Under the pieces are notes generated by a model. That model saw only the letters and a list, made by a program, of their open reading frames with translations. It was not told where the DNA came from and ran no database searches. This document shows positions 50,097 to 60,064 of a stretch of DNA of 64,000 nt, piece by piece. Both the position numbers and the translations under genes were made by a program. Each line of letters opens with the position of its first letter. The first letter of the stretch is position 1. Location: assembly GCF_024508665.1 (NCBI RefSeq), contig NZ_JANINP010000001.1, positions 1-64,000 of the forward strand, read 5' to 3'. Source of the DNA: Sphingomonas sp. Its GTDB lineage: Bacteria > Pseudomonadota > Alphaproteobacteria > Sphingomonadales > Sphingomonadaceae.

Positions 50097-50363
50097 ATGA
50101 AGCGAGTGCTATTGGTAGGCGCGATCCTGGCCATGCTGTCGGGATGCGGCGGCAGCCAGACGGCGGTCGGTCAGAATTCGGCCGACTCGATCACCACCAC
50201 GGCCGTCGGCAATGTCGTGGCGACAGTCCCGAGCCCGACGCCAACACCGGCAGAGAATGCAACCGCGGCGGTGGCCGACAATGCGGCGGCGCCGGACGAC
50301 GGCGCGGCGACCAATGACACGTCGGCCAACGCTTCGGCGAGCAGCGCCGCGCATCAGGAGTAA
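50097..50363 (+). CDS. Small lipoprotein with Ala/Thr/Pro tail
   Basis: 88 aa from ATG 50097 (GGGAGG upstream at 50085-50090). Signal MKRVLLVGAILAMLSGCGG with lipobox LSGC; the mature part is Ser/Thr/Ala/Pro-rich and probably unstructured. Such tiny lipoproteins are common in the Sphingomonadaceae. No function is suggested by sequence. Confidence 0.7.
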   Translation: MKRVLLVGAILAMLSGCGGSQTAVGQNSADSITTTAVGNVVATVPSPTPTPAENATAAVADNAAAPDDGAATNDTSANASASSAAHQE

Positions 50364-50372
50364 GATTTAAAA

Positions 50373-50602
50373 CTCCTCTCCCCTTGTGGGCGCATCGGGT
50401 CGGTCATGCCCTCGGCATGACCTAACGGCGCGGGGCGCTGTTTACCTGATGCGGAAGGGGCCCACTCGGCGAAGCCGAGTGGAAAGGTGAGGGGCGACCC
50501 CGTAGCGGTCGCGCGGCGCTTTGCGCCGCCCCCACATCCAAGCTGCTCCAGGCGGCAAGCCGCCAAGCTCCGCTATCCTTCTCCCGCAAGGGGAGAAGGA
50601 TA
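50373..50602. repeat. Mosaic of palindromic hairpins, about 230 bases
   Basis: Outer motifs CTCCTCTCCCCTTG and CAAGGGGAGAAGGA face each other. Inside are several exact hairpins: CCACTCGG/CCGAGTGG, GCGGCGC/GCGCCGC and GGCGGC/GCCGCC. It looks like a chimaera of the palindromic families. The gap 50364-50684 between the lipoprotein and cysteine synthase holds no supported gene. Confidence 0.65.
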
Positions 50603-50684
50603 GGTAGCCAACACACAACAAGGAATTGCCCGCCGCGCAGCAGCGATTGCTTGCCCGCGCCGCGCGCCGGTTTATCTAGGCACT

Positions 50685-51659
50685 ATGCCCATTACGTCTG
50701 ACACCTTGTCGCTCATCGGCCATACTCCTCTCGTGCGCCTCAAAGGGCCGAGCGAGGCGGCCGGCGCCGAGATTTTCGGCAAATGCGAATTTGCCAACCC
50801 TGGCGCCAGCGTCAAGGATCGCGCCGCCTTGTACATCGTCGAGGATGCCGAGGAACGCGGACTGATCGCGCCGGGCGGCACGATCGTCGAGGGGACGGCG
50901 GGGAATACCGGGATCGGGCTGGCGCTGGTCGCCAATGCCAAGGGCTACAGGACGATCATCGTCATGCCCGAGACGCAGAGCCGCGAGAAGATGGATACGT
51001 TGCGCGCGCTGGGTGCAGAACTCGTGCTGGTGCCGGCTGCGCCCTATTCGAATCCCGGCCATTTCGTGCACACCAGCCGGCGCATCGCCGAAGAAACGCC
51101 GAACGCGATCTGGGCCAATCAGTTTGACAATATCGCCAACCGCAAGGCGCATATCGTCGGCACCGCCGAGGAAATCTGGGATCAGATGGACGGGCGGGTC
51201 GACGGCTTCACTTGCGCGGTCGGAACGGGTGGGACGCTGGCTGGCGTCGGACTTGGCCTCAAGTCGCACGACGAGAAGGTCACGATCGCGCTCAGCGACC
51301 CCCATGGCGCGGCGCTCTATTCCTATTATGCATGCGGCGAACTCCACAGCGAGGGGTCGTCGGTAGCGGAGGGGATCGGACAGGCGCGGATCACCGCCAA
51401 TCTGGAAGGCGCGCCGGTCGACACCCAATTCCGCATCTCGGACGCCGAGGGCTATCATTGGGTCAGGCGCCTGCTCGATGAAGAGGGTCTTTGCTTGGGC
51501 CTGTCGTCGGGAATCAACGTCGCCGGCGCCGTCGCCTTGGCGAAACAATTGGGCCCGGGCAGCAGGGTCGCAACGATCCTTTGCGACACGGGATTCCGCT
51601 ACCTTTCAACGCTCTACAACAACGACTGGTTGGCATCCAAGGGATTGGTTCCCGCTTGA
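50685..51659 (+). CDS. cysK: Cysteine synthase (CysK-type)
   Basis: 324 aa. PLP Lys44 in NPGASVKDRAAL, phosphate-binding GTAGNTGIG (the TSGNTG motif with Ala), TIIVMPETQS, GTGGTLAGVG and the C-terminal SSGINVAGAVALAKQL. It makes cysteine from O-acetylserine and sulfide, cytoplasmic dimer. A CysM or cystathionine beta-synthase type is also possible; length and motifs favour CysK. Starts at ATG 50685. The dcw cluster begins 660 bases downstream. Confidence 0.92.
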   Translation: MPITSDTLSLIGHTPLVRLKGPSEAAGAEIFGKCEFANPGASVKDRAALYIVEDAEERGLIAPGGTIVEGTAGNTGIGLALVANAKGYRTIIVMPETQSREKMDTLRALGAELVLVPAAPYSNPGHFVHTSRRIAEETPNAIWANQFDNIANRKAHIVGTAEEIWDQMDGRVDGFTCAVGTGGTLAGVGLGLKSHDEKVTIALSDPHGAALYSYYACGELHSEGSSVAEGIGQARITANLEGAPVDTQFRISDAEGYHWVRRLLDEEGLCLGLSSGINVAGAVALAKQLGPGSRVATILCDTGFRYLSTLYNNDWLASKGLVPA

Positions 51660-51728
51660 TGCGGTAGGCTGTGGCACCAGCAAGGTCGACAAACGCCTCG
51701 CGATGCGTTACATAAATGCCACACAAGT

Positions 51729-52007
51729 ATGAAAACATTGGTTCGCGACAATATTCAAACGATGCAGCGGGTGAAGGTCGGCATGATCGGCCTAGCGGCG
51801 GTTTTGCTGATGATCGGCGTCGCCGCAGCCTTGTTCGCGATCGTCAGCCGGGAACGTCCGCTCAGTGCGGTCGGTGCGCCCAAGGTCGATGTCGCTGCCA
51901 ATCTTGCCGCGTCCAATAGCGCCACCCCGGTGGATACCGCGACCAGCGAGCCGCTGGCCGAAATGGGCGTCGCTCCGGCGGCATCGCCTACCCCCGCCAA
52001 GCACTGA
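51729..52007 (+). CDS. Small single-pass membrane protein
   Basis: 92 aa from ATG 51729 (MKTLVRDNIQTMQRVKV), no clear Shine-Dalgarno; ATG 51762 is an alternative start. One helix (GMIGLAAVLLMIGVAAALFAIV) then a Ser/Pro/Ala-rich tail ending TPAKH. Likely N-in. Not recognised; conservation would need to be checked. Confidence 0.5.
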   Translation: MKTLVRDNIQTMQRVKVGMIGLAAVLLMIGVAAALFAIVSRERPLSAVGAPKVDVAANLAASNSATPVDTATSEPLAEMGVAPAASPTPAKH

Positions 52008-52179
52008 TTTCCGTGTCCAGACCGGGAAGCGATGGGAAATCATCCCAAAGCGGCGCTGAGTCGGGGCAATTCCAACATTTCAAGCGCTTGCGGTGCCTCC
52101 GGGTAGCGAAAGGGTAGGCTATGGCTAAAGAAACTTTCGTAGTGTTTGCAATTACTTAGATAAGTAAGGCCAATTTTGG

Positions 52180-52213
52180 CCCATCAAACACCAAAAATTC
52201 CCATTGAATCCCA
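52180..52213 (-). promoter_or_regulatory. Probable MraZ operator
   Basis: Four CCCA-type boxes spaced exactly 10 bases: CCCA at 52180, ACCA at 52190, CCCA at 52200, CCCA at 52210; on the minus strand these read TGGG with 6-base spacers. MraZ in other bacteria binds TGGGN repeats in the dcw promoter. The third box has one base off the pattern. It lies about 105 bases before mraZ and after the small membrane-protein gene. Confidence 0.7.
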
Positions 52214-52227
52214 TCCGGTGGCTTGAT

Positions 52228-52256
52228 ACGCCCGTCACTGGAAGTGGGGCGTTTTT
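52228..52256 (+). terminator. Terminator-like hairpin in the mraZ leader region
   Basis: ACGCCC/GGGCGT with an inner CACT/AGTG and loop GGA, followed by TTTTT. It stands between the MraZ operator and mraZ. It may end transcription from upstream or act as an attenuator if the mraZ promoter lies near the operator. Promoter elements could not be placed with confidence. Confidence 0.55.
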
Positions 52257-52316
52257 ACCCGTTGGTTCTGATCACGTCGGCGCGCGCCAAGGCTCGTTCC
52301 GCGAACGGGAAAACGC

Positions 52317-52823
52317 ATGTCTGGTTCGGGGCGAACGGTGGCTGGGAGCAGCATCTATACGGGAACGGCGCTGCAGCTTGTCGATGACAAGAACCGCGTT
52401 TCCATACCCGCCAAGTTCCGCGACGCCGTCATCGACAACACCCCGCCCGAGCGCTTCAAGAAGGGCCCGTTCGTCCTCATGGGTCAGCATCCCGAGGCGA
52501 AGTGCCTGATCGCCTATGACCAGGGCTATGTCGACGCGAAGCTGGCCAAGGCTGCGGCGGGCGATAACGACCCCGCATTCAACGTCCTTCGCGTCATCGC
52601 CGGCGGTGCCGAGGAAGTTGGGTTCGACAGCACCGGCCGCGCCGTCATCATCAACTGGATGAAGGAAGAAGCGGGCATCGCCAAGCACGCTTTCTTCTAT
52701 GGGTCGCTGACGCATTTCGAGATCTGGGATCCCCACACCCTTCTCGCCGCGACCGACGACCAAGCTGCCCCAGTCCTCAAGCGTATCTGCCGCAACCTCA
52801 TGCAGGAGAAGGGTCTCCTGTGA
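52317..52823 (+). CDS. mraZ: Transcriptional regulator MraZ
   Basis: 168 aa. Two SpoVT/AbrB-like DNA-binding modules: [22 protein letters not shown] near 17-38 and [22 protein letters not shown] in the second half. It represses the dcw promoter and its own gene. The longer N-terminus is typical of alphaproteobacterial MraZ. First gene of the dcw cluster; its stop overlaps rsmH (GTGA). Confidence 0.95.
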   Translation: MSGSGRTVAGSSIYTGTALQLVDDKNRVSIPAKFRDAVIDNTPPERFKKGPFVLMGQHPEAKCLIAYDQGYVDAKLAKAAAGDNDPAFNVLRVIAGGAEEVGFDSTGRAVIINWMKEEAGIAKHAFFYGSLTHFEIWDPHTLLAATDDQAAPVLKRICRNLMQEKGLL

Positions 52824-53767
52824 GCACGCCCACCCCCCATATTCCGGTGCTCATCGATGAGGTGCTCGACGCTCTCCACCCCGCCCCGGGCGAGCGTCAC
52901 GTCGATGCGACCTTCGGCGCCGGCGGCTATACAAGGGCGATCCTCGCCACGGGCGCCGAGGTCGTGGCATTCGACCGCGACCCCGATGCGATTGCCGGCG
53001 GCCAGGAGATGGTCGCCGCTTCGGAAGGACGGCTCACGCTCATCGAGGCGCCGTTCTCCGCGCTCGATTCCGAACTCGATGCCCGCGGCCTCGCCCCGGT
53101 CGACGGCGTCGTGATGGATATCGGCGTATCGTCGATGCAGCTCGACCAGGCCGAACGCGGCTTCTCGTTCCAAGGCGACGGGCCGCTCGACATGCGGATG
53201 AGCCAGTCGGGAGAGAGTGCCGCCGATTTCCTCAACACCGCCGACGAGAGCGAGATTGCCGACGTTCTTTATCTCTATGGCGAAGAACCGCGGTCGCGCC
53301 GCGTTGCCCGCGCGATCGTCTCCGCAAGACCCCTTACGCGCACTTCCGAACTCGCGACGGTAGTGCGCAAGGCGCTAGGCCATAAACCGCACGACAAGAA
53401 GGACCCCGCGACGCGGACCTTCCAGGCCGTACGGATTCATATCAACCGGGAGCTCGGCGAGCTGGCCGATGGTCTCGCTGCGGCCGAGCGCGTGCTCAAG
53501 CCCGGCGGGCGGCTGGCAGTGGTGACCTTCCACAGCCTGGAGGATCGGCTGGTGAAGCATTTCCTGCGCGAACGGAGCGGCGCGACGCCGTCCGGCTCCC
53601 GGCATCTGCCGCCCCAGGCCGCCCAGGCCGAGGCGACGTTCGAAACGATCGGGCGCGCGGTGCGCCCCAGTGACGCCGAGCTGGCGCGGAACCCGCGTGC
53701 TCGCTCGGCGACCTTGCGTGTGGCCAGGCGGACCGCGTCGGCAGCCTGGGTTGCGGGAGAATTGTGA
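52820..53767 (+). CDS. rsmH: 16S rRNA (cytosine(1402)-N(4))-methyltransferase
   Basis: 315 aa from GTG 52820. [25 protein letters not shown] (AdoMet site), [76 protein letters not shown] and the basic C-terminus [14 protein letters not shown]. It methylates C1402 of 16S rRNA at the ribosome P site. Coupled on both sides by 4-base and 1-base overlaps. Confidence 0.96.
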   Translation: MSTPTPHIPVLIDEVLDALHPAPGERHVDATFGAGGYTRAILATGAEVVAFDRDPDAIAGGQEMVAASEGRLTLIEAPFSALDSELDARGLAPVDGVVMDIGVSSMQLDQAERGFSFQGDGPLDMRMSQSGESAADFLNTADESEIADVLYLYGEEPRSRRVARAIVSARPLTRTSELATVVRKALGHKPHDKKDPATRTFQAVRIHINRELGELADGLAAAERVLKPGGRLAVVTFHSLEDRLVKHFLRERSGATPSGSRHLPPQAAQAEATFETIGRAVRPSDAELARNPRARSATLRVARRTASAAWVAGEL

Positions 53768-54369
53768 TGGTTGTGGCGCATCGATTTCGTTGGTTCGGCT
53801 GGTTCGTGCTCTGCGTGAGCGTGATCCTCGGCTGTTACCTCATGTCATCGCGCGTGGCGGCGGAACGCAACAAGCTCGCGGCGATCGAATCCTCGATCGC
53901 GCGGACGCAGCGCGACATCACCGCGCTCGAAACCGAATTTGACACGCGCGCCAGCTTCGCGCAGCTGCAGCGTTGGAACGGCGACACGCTCAAGCTGTCG
54001 GCGCCGACCGCCGCGCAATATATCCGTAGCGATGCCGAGCTCGCCCAGGTCGATTTCAACGCGTCGACGCCGAACGCCGGTCCGCAGATCCAGACCGTGG
54101 CGGCGGTCATTCCGAGCGCACCGGTCGTGCCGGCGGATGCCGCGATCGCAGCCACTCCCTCTGCGCCGGCTGCGGCCGCGCCGGCCAAGATCAAGGATGC
54201 GGTCGCGATGGTCTCGGCACCGGTCGGGGCGAAGCTCCAGCCCGCTGCGGCCAAAACGTCGACCAAGTCGAAGCCGTCGGCCGTAGCGTTGCTCGACCGC
54301 AAGCTGCTGAGCGACGCTACCCTGGGCTCGCTGTCGCGCGGTGCACGCCGGGAGGATGGCGCGCGATGA
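53767..54369 (+). CDS. ftsL: Cell division protein FtsL (alphaproteobacterial type)
   Basis: 200 aa from ATG 53767 (GGGAG 8 bases upstream), ending 4 bases into ftsI. One transmembrane helix (FVLCVSVILGCYLMSS), then a short heptad coiled coil (RNKLAAIESSIARTQRDITALETEFDTRASF in outline), then an Ala/Pro/Lys-rich tail much longer than in E. coli FtsL. FtsL with FtsB and FtsQ activates FtsWI at the divisome. Position between rsmH and ftsI is the main support, since sequence similarity in this family is low. Confidence 0.85.
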   Translation: MVVAHRFRWFGWFVLCVSVILGCYLMSSRVAAERNKLAAIESSIARTQRDITALETEFDTRASFAQLQRWNGDTLKLSAPTAAQYIRSDAELAQVDFNASTPNAGPQIQTVAAVIPSAPVVPADAAIAATPSAPAAAAPAKIKDAVAMVSAPVGAKLQPAAAKTSTKSKPSAVALLDRKLLSDATLGSLSRGARREDGAR

Positions 54370-56096
54370 GCAACCTGCTCGCACGACCCATCGCGCCGCG
54401 CCGTCTTGCCGACGAGCGCGCGTTGGTCCGTGCGACCGCGCAAAAGCGATTGATGATCATGATGCTGCTCTACGGCGCGGCGATCGGGGTCGTTGTCGCC
54501 AAGCTCGGTTTTTTCGCGTTCTCGGCGGGGGCGGCGAACGCATCGACGATGGCCGACCGCGTGATCCGCGGCGATATCGTCGACCGTAATGGTGAGCCGC
54601 TGGCGCGCACGATCGACGCCTGGGCGATCGGCATCCATCCCGACCAGATCCTGGGCGATCGCCGGGAGATCGCGCAGCGCCTGGCCAACATCCTGGGTCT
54701 CGACGAGAACCAGATCTACGCCAAGCTGCAGGGTACCCGGTTCAGCTATATCGAACGCGATGCTTCGGCGTCGCTCGTGACCGAAGTCAATGCGATCGGT
54801 GAGCCGGCGATCGTGTTCGAACGCCAGCAGCAGCGTCTCTACCCGCAGTCCGAACTGGCCGCGCAAGTACTCGGGTTCCTCGACGTCAACAACAAGGGCG
54901 CGAGCGGGATGGAGCGCGCGCTCGATCAGCGGCTGACCGCGGCCGACACCGCCGGCAAGCCGGTCGCGCTGTCGATCGACGCGCGCGCGCAATCGGCGCT
55001 GGAGAACGAACTCGGCCAACAGGTCACCACGCTGAAGGCGAAGGGCGGCGCGGGAGTCGTGCTCGACGTCCGTACCGGTGAGATCATGGCGCTGGCGTCG
55101 TTCCCGACCTTCAATCCCAACAATCCCGGCCTGGCGCCCAAGCCCGCCCTTACGGAAGACGGTAAGCAGCTGCCCGGGCCGTTCTTCAATCGCGTCACTA
55201 GCGCTGCCTATGAACTCGGATCGACGTTCAAACCGATCACGATGGCGGCCGCGATCGACAGCGGTACCGTCACGTCGATGGCGCGCCGCTTCGACGCGAC
55301 GCAGCCGTTGCAGATCGACGGATTCAAGATCCACGACCATGACGGCGAAGGCCGCTGGCTCGATATCCCAGAGACGCTGATCCATTCCTCGAACATCGCC
55401 ACTGCTCGCATCGCCGACGAACTGGGCGGCGACAAATTGTCGGCGATGTTCCGCTCGATGGGCTTCGACAAGCCGATGCCGTTCGAGCTGCCTGCGCGCG
55501 GACGGACTTTGTTCCCGCAGAAGTTCAGCCGCGTGACGACGATGACCGCCGGGTTCGGTCACGGCGTCGCGGTGACGCCGATGCATCTGGCAGCTGCCTA
55601 TGCGGCCCTCGTCAATGGCGGCATATGGCGGCCAGTCACGCTGATGAAGGTGCAGCCGGGCACTGACGTCCCGGGACGCCGCGTGATCAGCGAGCAGACC
55701 AGCTACCGGATTCGCCAATTGCTTCGCCTCGTCGTCACCGAAGGTACCGGTAGGACCGCCGATGCCCCCGGCTTTCGTGTCGGTGGCAAGACCGGCACTG
55801 CGGAAGTCGCGACCGGCGGGGGATATTCGAAGAAAGCCAACGTCTCGACCTTCGCGGCGGCTTTCCCAATGGATGCGCCGCGCTATGTGGTGATCGTGAT
55901 GCTCGATTCGCCTCAAGGAGCCGTCAGGACCGCGGCCTATACCGCCGCCCCGGTGGTGGACCGCTTCATTCTGCGCGCCGGTCCGATGCTGGGCGTGATG
56001 CCCGACCCGTCGCGTGACATCAACGTGAACGAGTTGCTGCCGCTGATCTGGCATCGGCCTGGGGAAAAGACGCAGACCATGGCGGACCCCGAATGA
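54366..56096 (+). CDS. ftsI: Septal penicillin-binding protein FtsI (PBP3)
   Basis: 576 aa. Short cytoplasmic tail, TM about 28-50, dimerisation domain with RGDIVDRNGEPLA, transpeptidase active Ser286 in GSTFKP (SxxK), SSN 341-343, KTGTA at 475-479. Transpeptidase crosslinks septal peptidoglycan with FtsW. It has the shortened alphaproteobacterial form. ATGA overlaps ftsL and murE on the two sides. Confidence 0.96.
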   Translation: MSNLLARPIAPRRLADERALVRATAQKRLMIMMLLYGAAIGVVVAKLGFFAFSAGAANASTMADRVIRGDIVDRNGEPLARTIDAWAIGIHPDQILGDRREIAQRLANILGLDENQIYAKLQGTRFSYIERDASASLVTEVNAIGEPAIVFERQQQRLYPQSELAAQVLGFLDVNNKGASGMERALDQRLTAADTAGKPVALSIDARAQSALENELGQQVTTLKAKGGAGVVLDVRTGEIMALASFPTFNPNNPGLAPKPALTEDGKQLPGPFFNRVTSAAYELGSTFKPITMAAAIDSGTVTSMARRFDATQPLQIDGFKIHDHDGEGRWLDIPETLIHSSNIATARIADELGGDKLSAMFRSMGFDKPMPFELPARGRTLFPQKFSRVTTMTAGFGHGVAVTPMHLAAAYAALVNGGIWRPVTLMKVQPGTDVPGRRVISEQTSYRIRQLLRLVVTEGTGRTADAPGFRVGGKTGTAEVATGGGYSKKANVSTFAAAFPMDAPRYVVIVMLDSPQGAVRTAAYTAAPVVDRFILRAGPMLGVMPDPSRDINVNELLPLIWHRPGEKTQTMADPE

Positions 56097-57511
56097 AACT
56101 CGGCGAGCTGGTGACGGGCGGGGGCGACGCCAGCGTCACCGGCTTCGCGATCGATCATCGCAAGGTCGCGCCCGGAACGATCTTCGGCGCGTTCGAGGGC
56201 ACCCGCGTCAACGGTGAGGACTTCATCCCGGCAGCGGTCGCGGCGGGCGCGATCGCCGTTGTCGCGCGGCCCGGCATCACCGTCGATGGCGCGTTGCACG
56301 TCGCGTCGGACAATCCGCGCCAGGCTTTCGCGCATCTTGCTGCAAAATTCTTCGCGCCTTTCCCCGAAACCGTGGTCGCGGTCACCGGCACCAACGGCAA
56401 GACCTCGACGGTGGAGATGACGCGCCAATTGTGGCGGATGGCCGGGCACCATGCCGCGTCAATCGGCACGCTCGGCGTGACAACCTCGGACGACAGCGTC
56501 TCGACCGGTTTGACGACGCCGGATGTCGTGACTTTTCTATCGAACGTCGCGGGGCTGGCGCGCGAAGGCGTCACCCATGTCGCTTTCGAGGCGTCGAGCC
56601 ACGGCCTGTCGCAATATCGCACCGAGGGGCTGAAGGTAATTGCCGCGGCCTTCACCAATCTCAGCCGCGACCATCTCGATTACCATGGCGACATGGCCGC
56701 CTATCTGACCGCCAAGCTGAGGCTGTTTTCGGAAGTGCTCGACCCGGACGGCACCGCCGTGGTTTGGGCGGACGATCCGCAAGCCGCGCGCGTCATCGAT
56801 CTCGCGCACGCACGGCGCCAGCGGATCATCACGGTCGGTGAACGCGGCGGCGCGCTTCGGCTCGTCAGCCGCGACCCGACCTTGCTCGGCCAGGGTTTGG
56901 TGATCGAAGCCGAGGATCGCGAACTCAGGGTCACGCTGCCGTTGATCGGCGCCTATCAGGCGGCCAACGCGCTGACCGCGGCGGGGCTGGTGATCGCGAC
57001 CGGCGGCGATGTTGCCCAGACCATCGCCAATCTCGCGCGGCTGCAGCCGGTCCGCGGCCGGCTCGAACGCGCGGTCATCACGCGGACCGGAGCGCCGGTC
57101 TATGTGGATTACGCCCACACGCCCGACGCGCTGGAGGCGGCTATTGACGCGCTCAAGCCGCACACGGCCGGGCGGCTGATCGTCGTGTTCGGCGCCGGCG
57201 GCGACCGCGACCATGGCAAGCGTGAGCTGATGGGAGAGATCGCGGTGCGCTATGGCGATCTGGTGATCGTCACCGACGACAACCCTCGCAGCGAAGACCC
57301 GGCCGCGATCCGCGCCGAAGTGCTCAAGGGAGCGCCCGGGGCGATCGAGATCGGCGACCGCCGATCGGCCATCGCTTATGCCATCGGGCAAGCGGGTGCC
57401 GAGGACATCGTGCTGATCGCCGGCAAAGGGCACGAACAGGGCCAGATTGTCGGCGACCTGGTGCTGCCATTCGACGACGTGAGTGTAGCGCGCGAGGAGG
57501 CGGCGGCGTGA
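56093..57511 (+). CDS. murE: UDP-MurNAc-tripeptide synthetase MurE
   Basis: 472 aa. ATP loop VTGTNGKTSTVEM, HVAFEASSHGLSQYR, DHLDYHGDM, and DNPRSEDP, the DNPR motif that marks meso-diaminopimelate ligases. It adds the third residue of the peptidoglycan peptide. Standard length. Between murE and murF are 100 bases with an AGAGGAGG/CCTCCTCT inverted pair. Confidence 0.96.
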   Translation: MKLGELVTGGGDASVTGFAIDHRKVAPGTIFGAFEGTRVNGEDFIPAAVAAGAIAVVARPGITVDGALHVASDNPRQAFAHLAAKFFAPFPETVVAVTGTNGKTSTVEMTRQLWRMAGHHAASIGTLGVTTSDDSVSTGLTTPDVVTFLSNVAGLAREGVTHVAFEASSHGLSQYRTEGLKVIAAAFTNLSRDHLDYHGDMAAYLTAKLRLFSEVLDPDGTAVVWADDPQAARVIDLAHARRQRIITVGERGGALRLVSRDPTLLGQGLVIEAEDRELRVTLPLIGAYQAANALTAAGLVIATGGDVAQTIANLARLQPVRGRLERAVITRTGAPVYVDYAHTPDALEAAIDALKPHTAGRLIVVFGAGGDRDHGKRELMGEIAVRYGDLVIVTDDNPRSEDPAAIRAEVLKGAPGAIEIGDRRSAIAYAIGQAGAEDIVLIAGKGHEQGQIVGDLVLPFDDVSVAREEAAA

Positions 57512-57611
57512 CGCGTGGCCAAAGCCGGGCTTGCCGGTTAGAGGAGGGGATGCTTGCCACTTTCCTCGCAATCGCCTCCTCTCGATTGCCCCGTCTGGCT
57601 GGAGGAGCGCA

Positions 57612-58985
57612 ATGACGCTCTGGACATCTGCCGACATCGCGACAGCCACCAACGGCGCCGCTTCGGCGGCGTTCGACGTTTCTGGCGTCACGTTTGATTC
57701 GCGTGAAGTCGGTCCCGGCGACCTGTTCGTCGCGCTGACCGGCGAGACTACCGACGGCCACAAATTCCTTGACCAGGCGTTCGAGCGCGGCGCCGCGGGC
57801 GCGATCGTCAGCCAGGATACGCCGCATCCCAATGTCCGGGTGCCGGACACGTTCGCCGCGCTGGAGGCGCTCGCCAAGGCGTCACGCGCCAGGACCTCGG
57901 CGCGGATCGTCGGGGTTACCGGATCGGCGGGCAAGACCGGCACCAAGGAGGCGCTGTTCGCCGCGCTCGACCGATCGCCGGCCAAGTCGGCGCATCGCTC
58001 GGTCAAGAGCTACAATAACCATACCGGCGTTCCGCTCAGCCTCGCGCGGATGCCCGCCAATGTCGATTACGGCGTGTTCGAGATGGGGATGAACCATCCC
58101 GGCGAACTGGCGCATTTGACGACCCTGGTGCGGCCGCACGTCGCGATCGTCACCGCGATCGCGCCGGCGCATGCCGCGTTCTTTCCCGACGAAAGCGCAA
58201 TCGCCGACGCCAAGGGCGAGATTTTCCAGGGTCTCGAACCCGGCGGCGTCGCGATCATTCCCTATGACAGCCCGCACCGCGAGCGTCTCGGCGCGGCCGC
58301 CGCTCCCTATGCCGCGCGCATCGTCACGTTCGGGATCGACGAGGGCGCGGACGTCCGCGCGATCGAGGCGGTCAAGGCGGCCAATGGCGGCACCTTCGTC
58401 ACCGCGCGGGTCGGCGAGCGCGAGCTCAGCTACACGGTCTCGCAGCCGGGTAAGCACTGGGTCTCCAATTCGCTGGCGGTGCTGGCTGCGGTCGACGCGG
58501 TTGGCGGCGATCTCGCGTTGGCCGGGCTGGCGCTCGCCGATCTTGGCGGGCTGGCCGGACGCGGCGCGCGCTTCTCGGTCGAGGTGAAGGGCGGCCGCGC
58601 GCTGGTGATCGATGAGGCGTACAATGCCAATCCGGCGTCGATGCGCGTGACGCTCGCGGTGCTCGGCGAAGAAGCCGCGACCCGCAAGATCGCAGTGCTC
58701 GGCGAGATGCGCGAACTCGGCGACAAGTCCGACGACTATCACGCGGGGCTGGCCGGGCCGGTTCGTGACGCTGGCGTCCAGCTGGTCATTCTTGTCGGTG
58801 AAAAGATGCAGCCGCTCGCCGACGCGCTTGAGGGTCAGGTCGAAATCGTCCATGTGCCCGACGCCGCCGCCGCGCGCGACCGCCTGATGGCGACACTCGA
58901 AGCGGGCGACGCGGTTCTCATCAAGGGTTCGAACGGGGTCGGGTTGGCTGCGGTGGTCGCGGCGCTCGCGAGCGGGAAAATGTAA
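57612..58985 (+). CDS. murF: UDP-MurNAc-pentapeptide synthetase MurF
   Basis: 457 aa from ATG 57612 behind GGAGGAG; the frame is open 27 codons upstream but without start support. [59 protein letters not shown]. It attaches D-Ala-D-Ala to the tripeptide. Its TAA overlaps the first base of mraY's ATG. Confidence 0.95.
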   Translation: MTLWTSADIATATNGAASAAFDVSGVTFDSREVGPGDLFVALTGETTDGHKFLDQAFERGAAGAIVSQDTPHPNVRVPDTFAALEALAKASRARTSARIVGVTGSAGKTGTKEALFAALDRSPAKSAHRSVKSYNNHTGVPLSLARMPANVDYGVFEMGMNHPGELAHLTTLVRPHVAIVTAIAPAHAAFFPDESAIADAKGEIFQGLEPGGVAIIPYDSPHRERLGAAAAPYAARIVTFGIDEGADVRAIEAVKAANGGTFVTARVGERELSYTVSQPGKHWVSNSLAVLAAVDAVGGDLALAGLALADLGGLAGRGARFSVEVKGGRALVIDEAYNANPASMRVTLAVLGEEAATRKIAVLGEMRELGDKSDDYHAGLAGPVRDAGVQLVILVGEKMQPLADALEGQVEIVHVPDAAAARDRLMATLEAGDAVLIKGSNGVGLAAVVAALASGKM

Positions 58986-60064
58986 TGCTGTACTGGATCG
59001 CCCAAGCGCTGGGTTTCCCGCACGTTCTCAATCTGGTTCGCTACCAGACCTTCCGTTCCGGCGCGGCGGTCGCGACGGCGCTGCTGATCGGCCTGATCAT
59101 CGGTCCGCGCTTCATCGGGTGGCTTCGCGTCCGTCAAGGCAAGGGACAGCCGATCCGCACCGACGGGCCGCAATCGCACCTCGCCAAACGCGGCACGCCG
59201 ACGATGGGCGGGCTGATGATCCTGACCAGCATGACGATCGCCATCCTGATCTGGATGGACCTGACCAATCCCTATGTCTGGGCGTGCCTCTTCGTCACGC
59301 TCGGCTTTGGCACGATCGGGTTCCTCGACGATTACGACAAGGTGCGCAAAGCGAGCACCGCGGGCGTCTCGGGCAAGGTGCGCCTGCTCGGCGAGTTCGC
59401 CATTGCCGGTATCGCCAGCGCGATCATCGTCCACACCAACAGCGCCAACGGCACGCATCTCTATCTGCCGTTCTTCAACTCGGTGGTGATCGATCTCGGC
59501 TGGTTCTATGTCGTCTTCGCCGCCTTCACGATCGTCGCGTTCGGCAATGCGGTGAACCTGACCGATGGCCTGGACGGCCTCGCGACCATGCCGGTGATCA
59601 TCGCCAGCGTCGCGTTCATGCTGATCGTCTATCTCGCCGGTAACGTGAAGTTCGCCGATTACCTCGGCATCCCGCACGTCCCGAGGGTTGGTGACTTGGC
59701 AATCTTTTGCGGCGCGATGATCGGGGCGGGGCTCGCTTTCCTGTGGTTCAATGCGCCGCCGGCGGCGGTGTTCATGGGCGATACCGGCAGCCTGGCGCTC
59801 GGCGGCGCGCTCGGCGCGATCGCGGTCACCGCGCATCACGAGATCGTGCTCGGCATCATCGGCGGCCTGTTCGTGGTCGAGGCGATGAGCGTCATCATCC
59901 AGGTGTTCGTCTACAAGCGCACCGGCAAGCGCGTGTTCCGCATGGCCCCGATCCACCACCATTTCGAACAGCTCGGCTGGCCCGAATCGACCGTCGTGAT
60001 CCGCTTCTGGATCGTCGCTTTGGTCCTTGCGCTCGCCGGTCTGGCGACGTTGAAGCTGCGGTGA
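58985..60064 (+). CDS. mraY: Phospho-MurNAc-pentapeptide transferase MraY
   Basis: 359 aa, about ten transmembrane helices. [56 protein letters not shown] and a closing [16 protein letters not shown] carry the catalytic Asp and His residues. It makes lipid I at the inner membrane. Its stop overlaps murD's GTG start. Confidence 0.97.
   Translation: MLYWIAQALGFPHVLNLVRYQTFRSGAAVATALLIGLIIGPRFIGWLRVRQGKGQPIRTDGPQSHLAKRGTPTMGGLMILTSMTIAILIWMDLTNPYVWACLFVTLGFGTIGFLDDYDKVRKASTAGVSGKVRLLGEFAIAGIASAIIVHTNSANGTHLYLPFFNSVVIDLGWFYVVFAAFTIVAFGNAVNLTDGLDGLATMPVIIASVAFMLIVYLAGNVKFADYLGIPHVPRVGDLAIFCGAMIGAGLAFLWFNAPPAAVFMGDTGSLALGGALGAIAVTAHHEIVLGIIGGLFVVEAMSVIIQVFVYKRTGKRVFRMAPIHHHFEQLGWPESTVVIRFWIVALVLALAGLATLKLR

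Noticed and set aside
53835..56054. 739-aa minus-strand open frame across ftsL-ftsI
   Set aside because: Long antisense frames are expected in GC-rich genes; the composition is Arg/His/Asp-rich and the plus-strand genes are canonical dcw genes.
59707..60060. N-terminal extension of MurD
   Set aside because: It is an alternative frame inside mraY; the GTG overlapping mraY's stop gives the normal MurD start.
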